DNA of 6,584 bases from contig VGMK01000122.1 in assembly GCA_016866375.1 (NCBI GenBank), positions 1-6,584 of the forward strand. The letters are read 5' to 3'. A program made the translations under genes and the position numbers. Positions 1-6,475 of this stretch are shown one piece after another; within the stretch, counting starts at the first letter, position 1; each line of letters opens with the position of its first letter. The stretch comes from Bacteroidota bacterium (lineage in GTDB: Bacteria > Bacteroidota > Bacteroidia > Flavobacteriales_D > Crocinitomicaceae). The notes beneath the pieces are model-generated. The model searched no databases and was not told the origin of the DNA. It worked only from the letters and a program-made list of their open reading frames with translations.

Positions 1-358
1 CAGCCAAACGATGAACGTTTGCTTCTCTTGCACGGTAATCACCTCCCTTGATGGTATCGTAAAACAAGCGATATACAGAGTCCCCATCATTTTGATAATT
101 TTTCGCCGCATTTATTCCGCCTTGCGCCGCAATGGAGTGTGCACGTCTAGGAGAATCTTGAAAACAAAAAGCGCTGACGTTATAGCCCATTTCACCGAGA
201 GAGGCTGCGGCCGAGGCACCGGCTAAACCCGTTCCAACCACTATAACATCAATTTTAGGACGGTTGTTTGGCGCCACTAATTTCATGTGGTTTTTGTGAT
301 TGGTCCACTTTTCGGCAATCGAACCTTCGGGTATTTTAGAATCTAATTTCATATTCAT
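1..358 (-). CDS. sdhA: Succinate dehydrogenase / fumarate reductase flavoprotein subunit, N-terminal part (truncated by window edge)
   Basis: This is the catalytic FAD subunit of complex II, which oxidises succinate to fumarate on the cytoplasmic face of the inner membrane. The first 119 codons are visible; the rest lies beyond base 1. The sequence shows a Rossmann FAD-binding motif GTGLAG (residues 42-47) and the HSIAAQGG motif, whose His74 is the expected site of covalent FAD attachment. These are followed by a conserved stretch with KNYQNDGDS and YDTIKGGDYRAREANV, typical of the Bacteroidetes SdhA family. It starts one base after the sdhC stop codon (TGAaATG), so it is surely co-transcribed and translationally coupled; sdhB would be expected further downstream. 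The start could be the ATG at 358 or the in-frame ATG at 352. The family usually begins close to the LDSKIPEG motif, so either fits. There is no clear Shine-Dalgarno sequence. Identity is essentially certain. Confidence 0.96.
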   Translation of the reverse strand, partial: MNMKLDSKIPEGSIAEKWTNHKNHMKLVAPNNRPKIDVIVVGTGLAGASAAASLGEMGYNVSAFCFQDSPRRAHSIAAQGGINAAKNYQNDGDSVYRLFYDTIKGGDYRAREANVHRLA

Positions 359-359
359 T

Positions 360-1214
360 TCATTTATTAATGAAAATTAATATTGGAATTATAGCAAATA
401 AGAAGGGAACAATTACGGCAAAGCCTTGACCTACTTTTTTTATGAGCTTATTGTATTTTGGATGATTTAAACCCAAGGATTGGAATGAGGAAGCGAACCC
501 GTGCCATAAGTGAAAGCCAAGAACGCCCATACTGATTACGTAAATAAACACATAAAAAATTGCCGATTTATTTACATCAGGATTAAAAAAGTCCATTACA
601 ACAGTGTGTAAGTCTCTGTAAGAGTCCGCTAATTTTAGATTTGATGACTTCAGATATAATTCTGTTCCTCTTTCTTCAATTTGTGCAGTATCCTTCGGAA
701 TTGGATAGGTACTTGGAACATGTGTGTAGTAATAGTCGATATCAGGTAATTGTTCTAATCTTTCGTCGATTTTTAATTTGTACGTGTGTAGCGGTATTTC
801 CTCGGAGACTTTCATCTTCCACCAAAAATTGGCCATATGGGTTACAATAAAGACTAATATTAGGGAACCGAGTAGTGCCATCCATCGCGAGGGAAGTGAT
901 GAGTTCGCACTGGGGTTGCTGTAAACATATTTTACGGGCCTTGCTTTTCTATTTTGAATTGTAAGAAGAATGCCATCTATCGCATGAAAAAGAATAGAGG
1001 CATAGGTAAGGTACGACAATATTTTTATAAAAATATTGTGTCCCATGAAGTAAGCATATTCATTAAAGGCACGGCGCCCTTCTTCCCCTGTTTTAAAAAT
1101 CAACTGCAAATTGCCTAACAAATGACCTACTAAAAATAAACACAAGAAAAGACCTGTTAAGGCCATCCAGTATTTCTTGGCAATCGAAGATTTGATTAGT
1201 GCGGAATTACTCAT
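360..1214 (-). CDS. sdhC: Succinate dehydrogenase cytochrome b558 membrane subunit, with enlarged third loop
   Basis: This is the single membrane-anchor subunit of a Bacteroidetes complex II. It holds two b haems and passes electrons to menaquinone. The 284-residue protein shows five hydrophobic segments at about 17-37, 62-86, 111-131, 216-240 and 262-282, as expected for the B. subtilis SdhC / W. succinogenes FrdC type. Candidate axial haem ligands are His31 (in VGHLLGN), His77 (LFHAIDG), His126 (VTHMANF) and His235 or His238 (GFHLWHGF); assigning the fourth to His235 is inference. The N-terminus (SALIKSSIAKKYWMALTG) is the standard family start, which supports the ATG at 1214. The protein is longer than the roughly 220-230 residues I expect for relatives, because about 85 residues separate helices 3 and 4, including an acidic, Tyr-rich stretch (about 140-205). 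By the usual topology this loop is periplasmic. It is followed directly by sdhA. Confidence 0.95.
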   Translation of the reverse strand: MSNSALIKSSIAKKYWMALTGLFLCLFLVGHLLGNLQLIFKTGEEGRRAFNEYAYFMGHNIFIKILSYLTYASILFHAIDGILLTIQNRKARPVKYVYSNPSANSSLPSRWMALLGSLILVFIVTHMANFWWKMKVSEEIPLHTYKLKIDERLEQLPDIDYYYTHVPSTYPIPKDTAQIEERGTELYLKSSNLKLADSYRDLHTVVMDFFNPDVNKSAIFYVFIYVISMGVLGFHLWHGFASSFQSLGLNHPKYNKLIKKVGQGFAVIVPFLFAIIPILIFINK

Positions 1215-1237
1215 ACGAAAAAAACTTATTTCGCTTG

Positions 1238-1270
1238 TAAATTTAGTGTATTGAACAACAATATTTGAAA
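1238..1270 (-). promoter_or_regulatory. Weak candidate promoter for sdhCA
   Basis: The 76-base gap between ldcA and sdhC is the only larger gap in the minus-strand run, so a promoter here is plausible. Reading on the minus strand, TAAATTTA (1245-1238) partly matches the Bacteroidetes -7 element TAnnTTTG, and TTTC (1270-1267) lies 21 bases upstream where TTTG would be expected. The implied 5' leader to the ATG at 1214 would be under 20 bases. Both boxes are imperfect and the region is AT-rich, so chance matches are likely. I see no convincing terminator for ldcA in the gap, and read-through from upstream cannot be excluded. Confidence 0.22.
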
Positions 1271-1290
1271 TTAGTTCTTATTTATAACAA

Positions 1291-2187
1291 TTATTGATAA
1301 GAAAGATTAACTGTTTTATCAGACACAGAAAAAATAACTTCAGCTCCTATAATCATCGCGCGATTATCAAAAATATGTCCACATGGAAAATCAAAAGCGA
1401 CAGGAATTTTTACATACTTCAGGTGTTGAAGAATTATCTCATTGACGGATAATCCGATGGTATCGGATGTATCTTTCATATCAGTCATACCTCCTACGAT
1501 CAATCCATTTATGAGGTCAAAAACACCTGCTTTTTTTAAGGTGAAAATCATTCGGTCAAGGTGATAAAGTTGCTCTGAAAGGTCTTCAATAAATAAGACA
1601 GTATTCCTGAAATCAAAGCAGTCTTTCGTTGCAAGAAGCGAATAAATAATGCTCAAATTTCCACCGACTAAGATTCCTTTCGCTTCTCCCTTTCTGTTTG
1701 CAGTATTTGAGGGGTAAGTCGTACTCAATTTTTTCCCTTTCACAGCATCAAAAACTGATTGCAAAGCCTCGGGTGAATTTTTTTTGAAGTTCAGAGGCAT
1801 TGTGCCATGGATAGATTGGATACCCAATTTCAACAAACGATGATGAAAAATACCGATATCACTGTAGCCAATTAACCATTTAGGATTCCTAACAATGGCT
1901 GCCCAATTTATTGAATCAAGAATGCGAATGCTCCCATATCCCCCTCTTGCACAAAAAATTGCCTTAACTTCTTCCTTGTCTATGGCTTGCTGTAAATCCT
2001 GGGTCCTTTCATTGTCTGTTCCTGAAAAATAACCAAATTTTCCAACACAATAGTTGCCAACTTCAACCCTGAATCCTTGATCCTTGAATAAGGAGATGGC
2101 ATGCTCAATATACTCAATTTCGATAGCCTTTGCGGGCGCCGTAATGAAAATTAAGTCACCAGGAACTAAGGTGGGGGGTCTTTTCAT
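1291..2187 (-). CDS. ldcA: LD-carboxypeptidase (muramoyltetrapeptide carboxypeptidase, peptidase family S66)
   Basis: This is a serine peptidase that removes the terminal D-alanine from murein tetrapeptides, usually in the cytoplasm during cell-wall recycling. Its 298 residues match the family's usual length. The N-terminus (LVPGDLIFITAPA) is the normal S66 opening, and an RGGYG motif sits at 81-85. The catalytic triad can be read as Ser109 in GYSD, Glu201 in FIEDLSE and His271 in CGHIFDN, in the same order and spacing as P. aeruginosa LdcA (Ser115, Glu217, His285). There is no signal peptide, which agrees with a cytoplasmic enzyme. The ATG overlaps the ispD stop (ATGA, 2187-2184), pointing to translational coupling and a shared transcript. 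The family also includes MccF-type microcin-immunity proteins, but the operon with ispD makes the housekeeping role more likely. Confidence 0.92.
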   Translation of the reverse strand: MKRPPTLVPGDLIFITAPAKAIEIEYIEHAISLFKDQGFRVEVGNYCVGKFGYFSGTDNERTQDLQQAIDKEEVKAIFCARGGYGSIRILDSINWAAIVRNPKWLIGYSDIGIFHHRLLKLGIQSIHGTMPLNFKKNSPEALQSVFDAVKGKKLSTTYPSNTANRKGEAKGILVGGNLSIIYSLLATKDCFDFRNTVLFIEDLSEQLYHLDRMIFTLKKAGVFDLINGLIVGGMTDMKDTSDTIGLSVNEIILQHLKYVKIPVAFDFPCGHIFDNRAMIIGAEVIFSVSDKTVNLSYQ

Positions 2188-2855
2188 TTTTTTCGCGCAA
2201 ATAATGTTTCGGCCACCAACATATCCATTCGAGTAGTAATTTTTATGTTTTCTTCATTACCCGAAATGAGGTGGACAGGAATTTTCATAAGCTCCGCAAG
2301 ACTAGCGTCATCTGTAAATGATTGACTATAATTTTGTTCATATAAAGTTTTCAAAACCGATGAATGAAAACATTGTGGGGTTTGCACTAGTTTAAAATCT
2401 TCGCGCATTACCGCGTGATTATTCCCATCAATTATTTTTCGCATAGATTCTCTTACCGGAATTACAGGTACTACAACTTGATGCTGCTCCATGGCCTTGA
2501 AGCATAATTTAATTACTTCTTGCGATGTAAATGGTCTAACCCCATCGTGCACGGCCACAAACTCCCCTGTTACTTTTCGTAATGCATTTTTTATCGAAAA
2601 AAATCGCTCCTCCCCACCGCTAATTACTAAATGCGGAATTCGGAAATAATGTTTTTCAACCAAGGTCTCCCAATACCCCCTCCAATCAGCGGGTAAGGTT
2701 AGCAAAATTTCAATAGTTTCATCAAATTGGTAAAACAACTCAATGGTGTGCATGAGAATTGGTTTCGTACCGAGTGTGAGGAACTGTTTGGGCAGGTCGC
2801 TATCCATTCTCTTACCAATTCCACCCGCAGTGATAATTACACTTTTACGCGCCAT
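2184..2855 (-). CDS. ispD: 2-C-methyl-D-erythritol 4-phosphate cytidylyltransferase
   Basis: This enzyme transfers CMP from CTP to MEP, the third step of the MEP isoprenoid pathway, which supplies undecaprenyl carrier and menaquinone side chains. The 223 residues form one GT-A-like nucleotidyltransferase domain. Visible motifs in order are the CTP-binding AGGIGKRM (10-17, with Arg16), LPKQF (Lys23), AVHDGVRPF (101-109, with metal-binding Asp104), QTPQCF (158-163, Thr159), TDDAS (181-185) and GNEENIKITT (199-208, Lys205). These correspond to the E. coli catalytic residues Arg20, Lys27, Asp106, Thr165 and Lys213. The stretch VIPVRESMRK replaces the commoner PVxDT-type segment but keeps the conserved arrangement. 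It lies 13 bases downstream of the lipid kinase and overlaps ldcA by ATGA. Confusion with the ribitol-5-phosphate cytidylyltransferases TarI/IspD2 is possible, but no teichoic-acid genes are nearby. Confidence 0.93.
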   Translation of the reverse strand: MARKSVIITAGGIGKRMDSDLPKQFLTLGTKPILMHTIELFYQFDETIEILLTLPADWRGYWETLVEKHYFRIPHLVISGGEERFFSIKNALRKVTGEFVAVHDGVRPFTSQEVIKLCFKAMEQHQVVVPVIPVRESMRKIIDGNNHAVMREDFKLVQTPQCFHSSVLKTLYEQNYSQSFTDDASLAELMKIPVHLISGNEENIKITTRMDMLVAETLFARKK

Positions 2856-2868
2856 AATTCAAATCTAC

Positions 2869-3758
2869 TCAATTTTTTAAACAACCAATGATTAATGGGA
2901 ATTTATACGCGGATATTCCAATTGTAAAATATTTACCAATAAATAGTTCTCCATCACATTCTCCAAAAACTTCTTCATCAGCTGTCACAATAAAGCGCTT
3001 ATCAACTCCATAAATTACCTCTTTGTGATTGATCTTGAATCCGCGCCACAACTTCCTAATATTTAATAAATAATCGATTAGTGAAACCTGACTAAAAAAA
3101 GCGAAATGTAAAAGACTGTCTTGTGCATTGGCATCGGGTTGAATAATTAATCCATCGCCAAACATGGGGCCATTGCAAATTCCAATCATTAACGATTTTC
3201 TTCTGATTTCTAAATTTTCTGATGACAGGGATATGGTTTTTTTACGGTAAGTTAGAAATGTTTGAACGGTGGAGATGGCATAAGAAAATCTTGGACCAAA
3301 CCGCTTCCTATTTTGATTCAGTTTACGTACCACTTTACCGCCAAATCCAATATCACAAATATTCACAAAATATCGAATGGAATTTTCTTGCTGTACGAAT
3401 GGGAGATCAATTTCAACTATATCGGAATGATGAATACAATTTATGAAATTATCAAAATTTATTATGGAATTTATACCTCTCACAAAATCATTACCCGTCC
3501 CGTATGGGATAATTACAATCTTTGGTTTAAGCTCATTTTAACCCATCCATTCATTACTTCATTCACTGTTCCATCTCCGCCGATGATTAAAATGATTTTC
3601 TCTCTAACTTTTTCTGCAATTTTGGATGCATGTAAAGGTTCTGTAGTCTCGGAAAGTACAAAGGAATTACCGAGTGAGGAACGGCAATTGGAAATAAAAT
3701 GAATTAATGGTTTTGATTTCTGTTTACTCCCATTTAGTATGCAGTGGACTGAAATCAC
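2869..3758 (-). pseudogene. YegS/DagK-type diacylglycerol (lipid) kinase, split by a one-base frameshift
   Basis: Two minus-strand pieces together make one lipid kinase. The 5' piece (3758-3513) carries the opening VHCILNGSKQ and the nucleotide-binding GGDGTVNEVMNG (residues 60-71). The 3' piece, in the -1 frame, continues with PYGTGNDFVRG, then NICDIGFGG, NGPMFGDG, PDANAQDSLL and a terminal CDGELF, all in family order. The frame must change between about 3537 and 3513: the downstream frame has a stop at 3540-3538 and the upstream frame ends at 3515-3513. One extra A in the four-A run (plus-strand T3536-3539) would restore an uninterrupted protein of about 296 residues, the usual family length. 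Translation begins at GTG 3758, since no in-frame ATG lies between it and an upstream stop. All motifs are intact, so a sequencing error or very recent mutation is likelier than an old pseudogene. The substrate (diacylglycerol, sphingosine or another lipid) cannot be told from sequence. Confidence 0.85.
3513..3540 (-). other. Frameshift interval in the lipid kinase
   Basis: This is the only stretch in which the reading frame can pass from the GGDGT-containing frame to the GTGND-containing frame. It contains an A4 run (3539-3536, minus strand) where one missing A explains the break. It also contains C TTA AAC (3531-3525), in phase with the upstream frame, which differs by one base from the classic -1 ribosomal slippery heptamer U UUA AAC. 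A -1 shift at that point would enter the correct downstream frame. No obvious stimulatory stem-loop was found downstream by eye. Confidence 0.8.
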
Positions 3759-3778
3759 GACATAAATTTAAATAGGTT

Positions 3779-4600
3779 TTAATGCTTAATTTCTAAGGCA
3801 CTGTATTTTTTGTATGTCAATCCGTTAATATCAGTACCAGTTATGAAGTATATATAACTTCCCGAAGGGACTAAATTTGAATTTCTGTCATGACCATCCC
3901 AATTGAATTCTTCTCCTTTTGCCGAATGTACAACCTCTCCTTTAGCAGTTAAAATAACAACAGATGCTTCCGATAGCATGGAGAGATCTAAAGTGAGTTT
4001 GTCATTAATACCATCTCCATTTGGGGTAAAAATATTTGGCAAAATCAACTCAACGTTACTCGATTTCGGGAGCTGCATTTTGTCATTTGAGGATGTTTGG
4101 GGTGTGATGGGGAGTACAGTGATAGCTTTTGGGTACGGGTTCGAACGCATAGGTTCCACTGTTTTTTCAGGTATGGTTCCATTGGTTGCTTGATCACTGA
4201 GTAAAACGCTCTTATTTTCAACTTGTTTCACAATATTTTTTTCATCTCTAATTGCTGAGGGAGTTTCAGGGTTTATTACCTGAACTTCTTTGTGTGTTTC
4301 TTTCACTTCGACCGGCGGGATTTTCACTTCTTCTACCTCAGAGGGGACAATAGGAGTTTCTATACTTTTTTTCTCCTCTTGAGTATGATTCGAAGAATTA
4401 TAAAAAATGGCCGTTGCCGTGGCTGTTACAATTGAAGCTCCAATGACAATTTTTGTGAGTACACTCATGCCTGTGCCAACAGCTGCCGTACCACTTGAAA
4501 TAGACGAAGACACGCTTGACCAAATTTCTGAGCGCACGGGAGATTCTAAGTTCTCCAACTTATTTTTCAAAAGGTCTTTAAACAGGTCTTTTTCTTCCAT
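3779..4600 (-). CDS. Putative membrane anti-sigma factor with CHU_C-like (gliding/T9SS) C-terminal domain
   Basis: A 273-residue single-pass protein in four parts. Residues 1-45 form a short polar N-terminus (DLFKDLLKNKLENLESPV, then SEIWSSV) like the cytoplasmic tails of Bacteroidetes proteins encoded next to ECF sigma factors. Residues 48-67 are one hydrophobic helix. Residues 70-185 form a low-complexity linker rich in Pro, Glu, Val and Lys. Residues 188-273 resemble a short CHU_C domain (TIGR04131): LPNIFTPNGDGIND, then NWDGHD, then VPSGSYIYFI, ending in ALEIKH. There is no N-terminal signal peptide, so the helix should act as a signal anchor with the C-terminus in the periplasm. The ATG shares one base with the sigma-factor stop (TAATG), with a purine-rich AGAGAAGAG just upstream, indicating coupled, roughly equal synthesis. 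The anti-sigma role is inferred from position and topology; I see no FecR or zinc anti-sigma (HxxxCxxC) motif. Confidence 0.75.
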   Translation of the reverse strand: MEEKDLFKDLLKNKLENLESPVRSEIWSSVSSSISSGTAAVGTGMSVLTKIVIGASIVTATATAIFYNSSNHTQEEKKSIETPIVPSEVEEVKIPPVEVKETHKEVQVINPETPSAIRDEKNIVKQVENKSVLLSDQATNGTIPEKTVEPMRSNPYPKAITVLPITPQTSSNDKMQLPKSSNVELILPNIFTPNGDGINDKLTLDLSMLSEASVVILTAKGEVVHSAKGEEFNWDGHDRNSNLVPSGSYIYFITGTDINGLTYKKYSALEIKH

Positions 4601-5124
4601 TATCTCTTCTCTATTCGTTCTCTCAAGTAAGCCCTTGCTCTCAGGTATTGCGATTTGGATGTACTTTCTGTTATATTCAAATGTTGTGCAATTTCTTGAT
4701 GGCTAAAACCTTCAATCGCAAACATGTTGAATACCACTCGGTAGCCGTCAGGCATTTTTTGGATAAGGGCAAGTAGTTGCTCTGCTGCTATATGCTCAAA
4801 TACATTATCGTGGGGTGTGACTTTGTGTTCCACTTCATTTGTAATCTGAACTTCAATTAGCTTGGCATTCTTCCTAATTTGATCCAGGCAAGTATTTACA
4901 ATGATACGCCTTATCCATCCTTCCAATGATCCTTCGTTTTTGTATCGATCTAAGTAATTAAAAACTTTAATCATACCGTCTTGCAACATGTCTTCGGCTT
5001 CTTCGCTGCTTTTCATGTAACGCAAACAAACGGTCATCATTTTGGGGGCAAACTTGTCAAAAAACGTTTTCTGTGCTTTTGGATTTCCTCTTAAACATTC
5101 AGCGATGAGTGTAATTTCATCCAT
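4600..5124 (-). CDS. ECF-type RNA polymerase sigma-70 factor
   Basis: This is an alternative sigma factor that directs RNA polymerase to a dedicated promoter set. From the ATG at 5124 it is 174 residues, a normal ECF size. Region 2 spans about 15-87: RYMKSSEEAEDMLQDGMIKVF gives the core-binding and -10 recognition helices, followed by SLEGWIRRIIVNTCLDQIRK. Region 4 spans about 113-170, with the helix-turn-helix reading GFSHQEIAQHLNITESTSK followed by RARAYLRE. There is no region 1.1 or 3. The frame stays open upstream to a GTG at 5169, but the added residues (ATFNKYRKSKVCC) do not look like ECF sequence, so ATG 5124 is preferred. No Shine-Dalgarno is evident. It overlaps the next gene by one base, as sigma/anti-sigma pairs often do, and it heads the operon, so autoregulation is likely but not shown. 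Confidence 0.93.
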   Translation of the reverse strand: MDEITLIAECLRGNPKAQKTFFDKFAPKMMTVCLRYMKSSEEAEDMLQDGMIKVFNYLDRYKNEGSLEGWIRRIIVNTCLDQIRKNAKLIEVQITNEVEHKVTPHDNVFEHIAAEQLLALIQKMPDGYRVVFNMFAIEGFSHQEIAQHLNITESTSKSQYLRARAYLRERIEKR

Positions 5125-5251
5125 ACAGCATACTTTAGACTTACGATATTTGTTAAAAGTTGCATGCACTTATTTTTTGAAAGTGCCATCACAAACTTGT
5201 TTAAAAAGTCAGTTAATTTAAGGAAAGGAGTTAAATTAGGCACTCAAAATC
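5125..5251. promoter_or_regulatory. Divergent intergenic region between the sigma factor and the thioredoxin-like gene
   Basis: These 127 bases must hold the promoters of both divergent transcripts. On the minus strand TTTG (5195-5192) lies 19 bases from TAAGTGCA (5172-5165), a poor match to the Bacteroidetes TTTG / TAnnTTTG pattern. No convincing housekeeping promoter is seen for the plus strand, which leaves room for an alternative-sigma promoter. Possible operator-like elements are the 8-base palindrome TGCATGCA (5161-5168), AAACTTGTTT (5194-5203), and the inverted pair AGTGCC (5182-5187) / GGCACT (5239-5244). A purine tract AGGAAAGGAG (5221-5230) ends 21 bases before the ATG at 5252, too far for a normal ribosome-binding site. 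Function is inferred from position only. Confidence 0.4.
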
Positions 5252-6475
5252 ATGAAAAGTTTATTCTTTCTTTCTATTTTTTTATTCACAATCAATCTCT
5301 CTGCACAAGTGATTAGCGGAGTGAACCATCAACTTTGGAAAGGAACGCTCAGCATGAATGATCGCTTAGAAATTCCGTTTTTATTTGATTTTTCGAAAGT
5401 TGGAAAAAAATATGTGATGACGATTAAAAATGGAAATGAAAGCATAGAGCTTAAGTGTCTTCAAAAAAATGACAGTGTTACGGCTTTTTTTCCACGGATT
5501 GACTCATATATTAGATTTAGTTTGGAAAAAGTGGAAATGAGAGGGTACTGGATAAACTTAAACAGGAAAAAAATTCAAAAAATCCCTTTTTTAGGCACAA
5601 AAGAGGCCGGTGTGCGATGTGGATGGACCACAAACGAAAACCCAAGCGACGTGATCATGCCTAAATACAAAATAGTATTTGACGACGACAATCAAAAAAA
5701 TACTGCTGTGCTCATTCTTAGTAATGGGTTGAATATCTCTTCCCCAAGGGAATTGCAAGGGACTATTTTAACTGAAACGGGCGATTACCGTTATCTGGCG
5801 GGCTGTTCAAATGCGAACTCTTTTACAATGTCCACCTTCAATGGAATTTGGGCGCTGCTCGTTGAGGGACAAATTAAAGGAGACAGTATCAAGGGAAATT
5901 TTTACAGTGGATCAAGTTATCGCACGGGATGGAGAGGGAAGGCAGATGACAATGCGATGCTTAGAAAAGCGTCATCCCTTACCTATGTAGTAAATGACCG
6001 GGCCATTAATTTTTCGTCTGTTAGAACGCTGAAGGGAAAATTCTATCGTTCCAAGCAAAATTCAACGACAAAACTCTATCAAATTATGGGTTCATGGTGT
6101 CCTAATTGCCTAGACGAGATTATATTTTTTAAGGAATTACACAAGGATTTTGCCAAAAATGGATTAGAAATTATTGCTTTTGCCTATGAAAATCAGCAGG
6201 AAATAAGTTCCGCTTTGTTGAAGCTCAAGAAATTTGCAAAAAGGATGGAAATTCCATACACTGTTTGTTATGCTGGAAGTGCTTCAAAAGAGCAGGCATC
6301 CGAAACGTTCCCTATGCTCAACGAAATCTCAAGTTTCCCAACCAGTATTTTAGTGGATCGAAATGGAAAAATACGATACATACACACAGGGTTCAGTGGC
6401 CCTGCCACAGGTCAGGTGTATGAAGATTATAAGAAGGAGTTTAGGGTGCTCATCGAAAAATTACTCAAGGAATGA
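5252..6475 (+). CDS. Secreted TlpA-like thioredoxin-fold protein (disulfide reductase / peroxiredoxin-like)
   Basis: This 407-residue exported protein opens with a Sec signal peptide (residues 1-18, cleavage likely after LSA, before Gln19). A beta-rich N-terminal region (about 27-240) follows, with WKGTL, LEIPFLFDF and GTILTETGDYRYLAG, then SGSSYRTGWRGKADDNAML; I recognise this as the arrangement in many Bacteroidetes TlpA relatives. The C-terminal thioredoxin domain (about 265-405) has the active site WCPNC (282-286), the cis-proline segment SFPTSILVDRNGKI (Pro363) and TGFSGPATGQVYED, typical of TlpA/AhpC-TSA members. It probably reduces or isomerises protein thiols in the periplasm; the natural partner is unknown. 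Additional cysteines lie at 69, 123, 185 and 339. An in-frame stop at 5237-5239 rules out any start upstream of ATG 5252. It diverges from the sigma factor and overlaps the next gene by ATGA. Confidence 0.9.
   Translation: MKSLFFLSIFLFTINLSAQVISGVNHQLWKGTLSMNDRLEIPFLFDFSKVGKKYVMTIKNGNESIELKCLQKNDSVTAFFPRIDSYIRFSLEKVEMRGYWINLNRKKIQKIPFLGTKEAGVRCGWTTNENPSDVIMPKYKIVFDDDNQKNTAVLILSNGLNISSPRELQGTILTETGDYRYLAGCSNANSFTMSTFNGIWALLVEGQIKGDSIKGNFYSGSSYRTGWRGKADDNAMLRKASSLTYVVNDRAINFSSVRTLKGKFYRSKQNSTTKLYQIMGSWCPNCLDEIIFFKELHKDFAKNGLEIIAFAYENQQEISSALLKLKKFAKRMEIPYTVCYAGSASKEQASETFPMLNEISSFPTSILVDRNGKIRYIHTGFSGPATGQVYEDYKKEFRVLIEKLLKE

Noticed and set aside
11..226. Plus-strand open frame of 71 residues
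   Set aside because: Antisense to sdhA, which is unambiguous from its FAD-binding and covalent-His motifs.
1216..1233. Short CGAAA/TTTCG hairpin ahead of sdhC
   Set aside because: Only a five-base AT-rich stem with an eight-base loop and no suitable T tract; it lies in the sdhC leader and is not a credible ldcA terminator.
3530..3536. Transcriptional slippage on the A4 run as an explanation for the kinase frameshift
   Set aside because: A run of four is too short for efficient slippage by RNA polymerase, which generally needs runs of about eight or more.
3222..3702. Plus-strand open frames of 74 and 146 residues
   Set aside because: They are antisense to the lipid kinase, whose domain motifs are clear on the minus strand; the translations have no recognisable domain or signal.
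4407..4706. Plus-strand open frame of 99 residues across the sigma/partner junction
   Set aside because: Antisense to two well-supported coupled genes; its hydrophobic, Val/Ala-rich look is the mirror of the partner's membrane helix.
5125..5169. N-terminal extension of the sigma factor from a GTG at 5169
   Set aside because: The added residues do not resemble ECF sequence, the start would be GTG, and ATG 5124 is immediately followed by the typical family opening.
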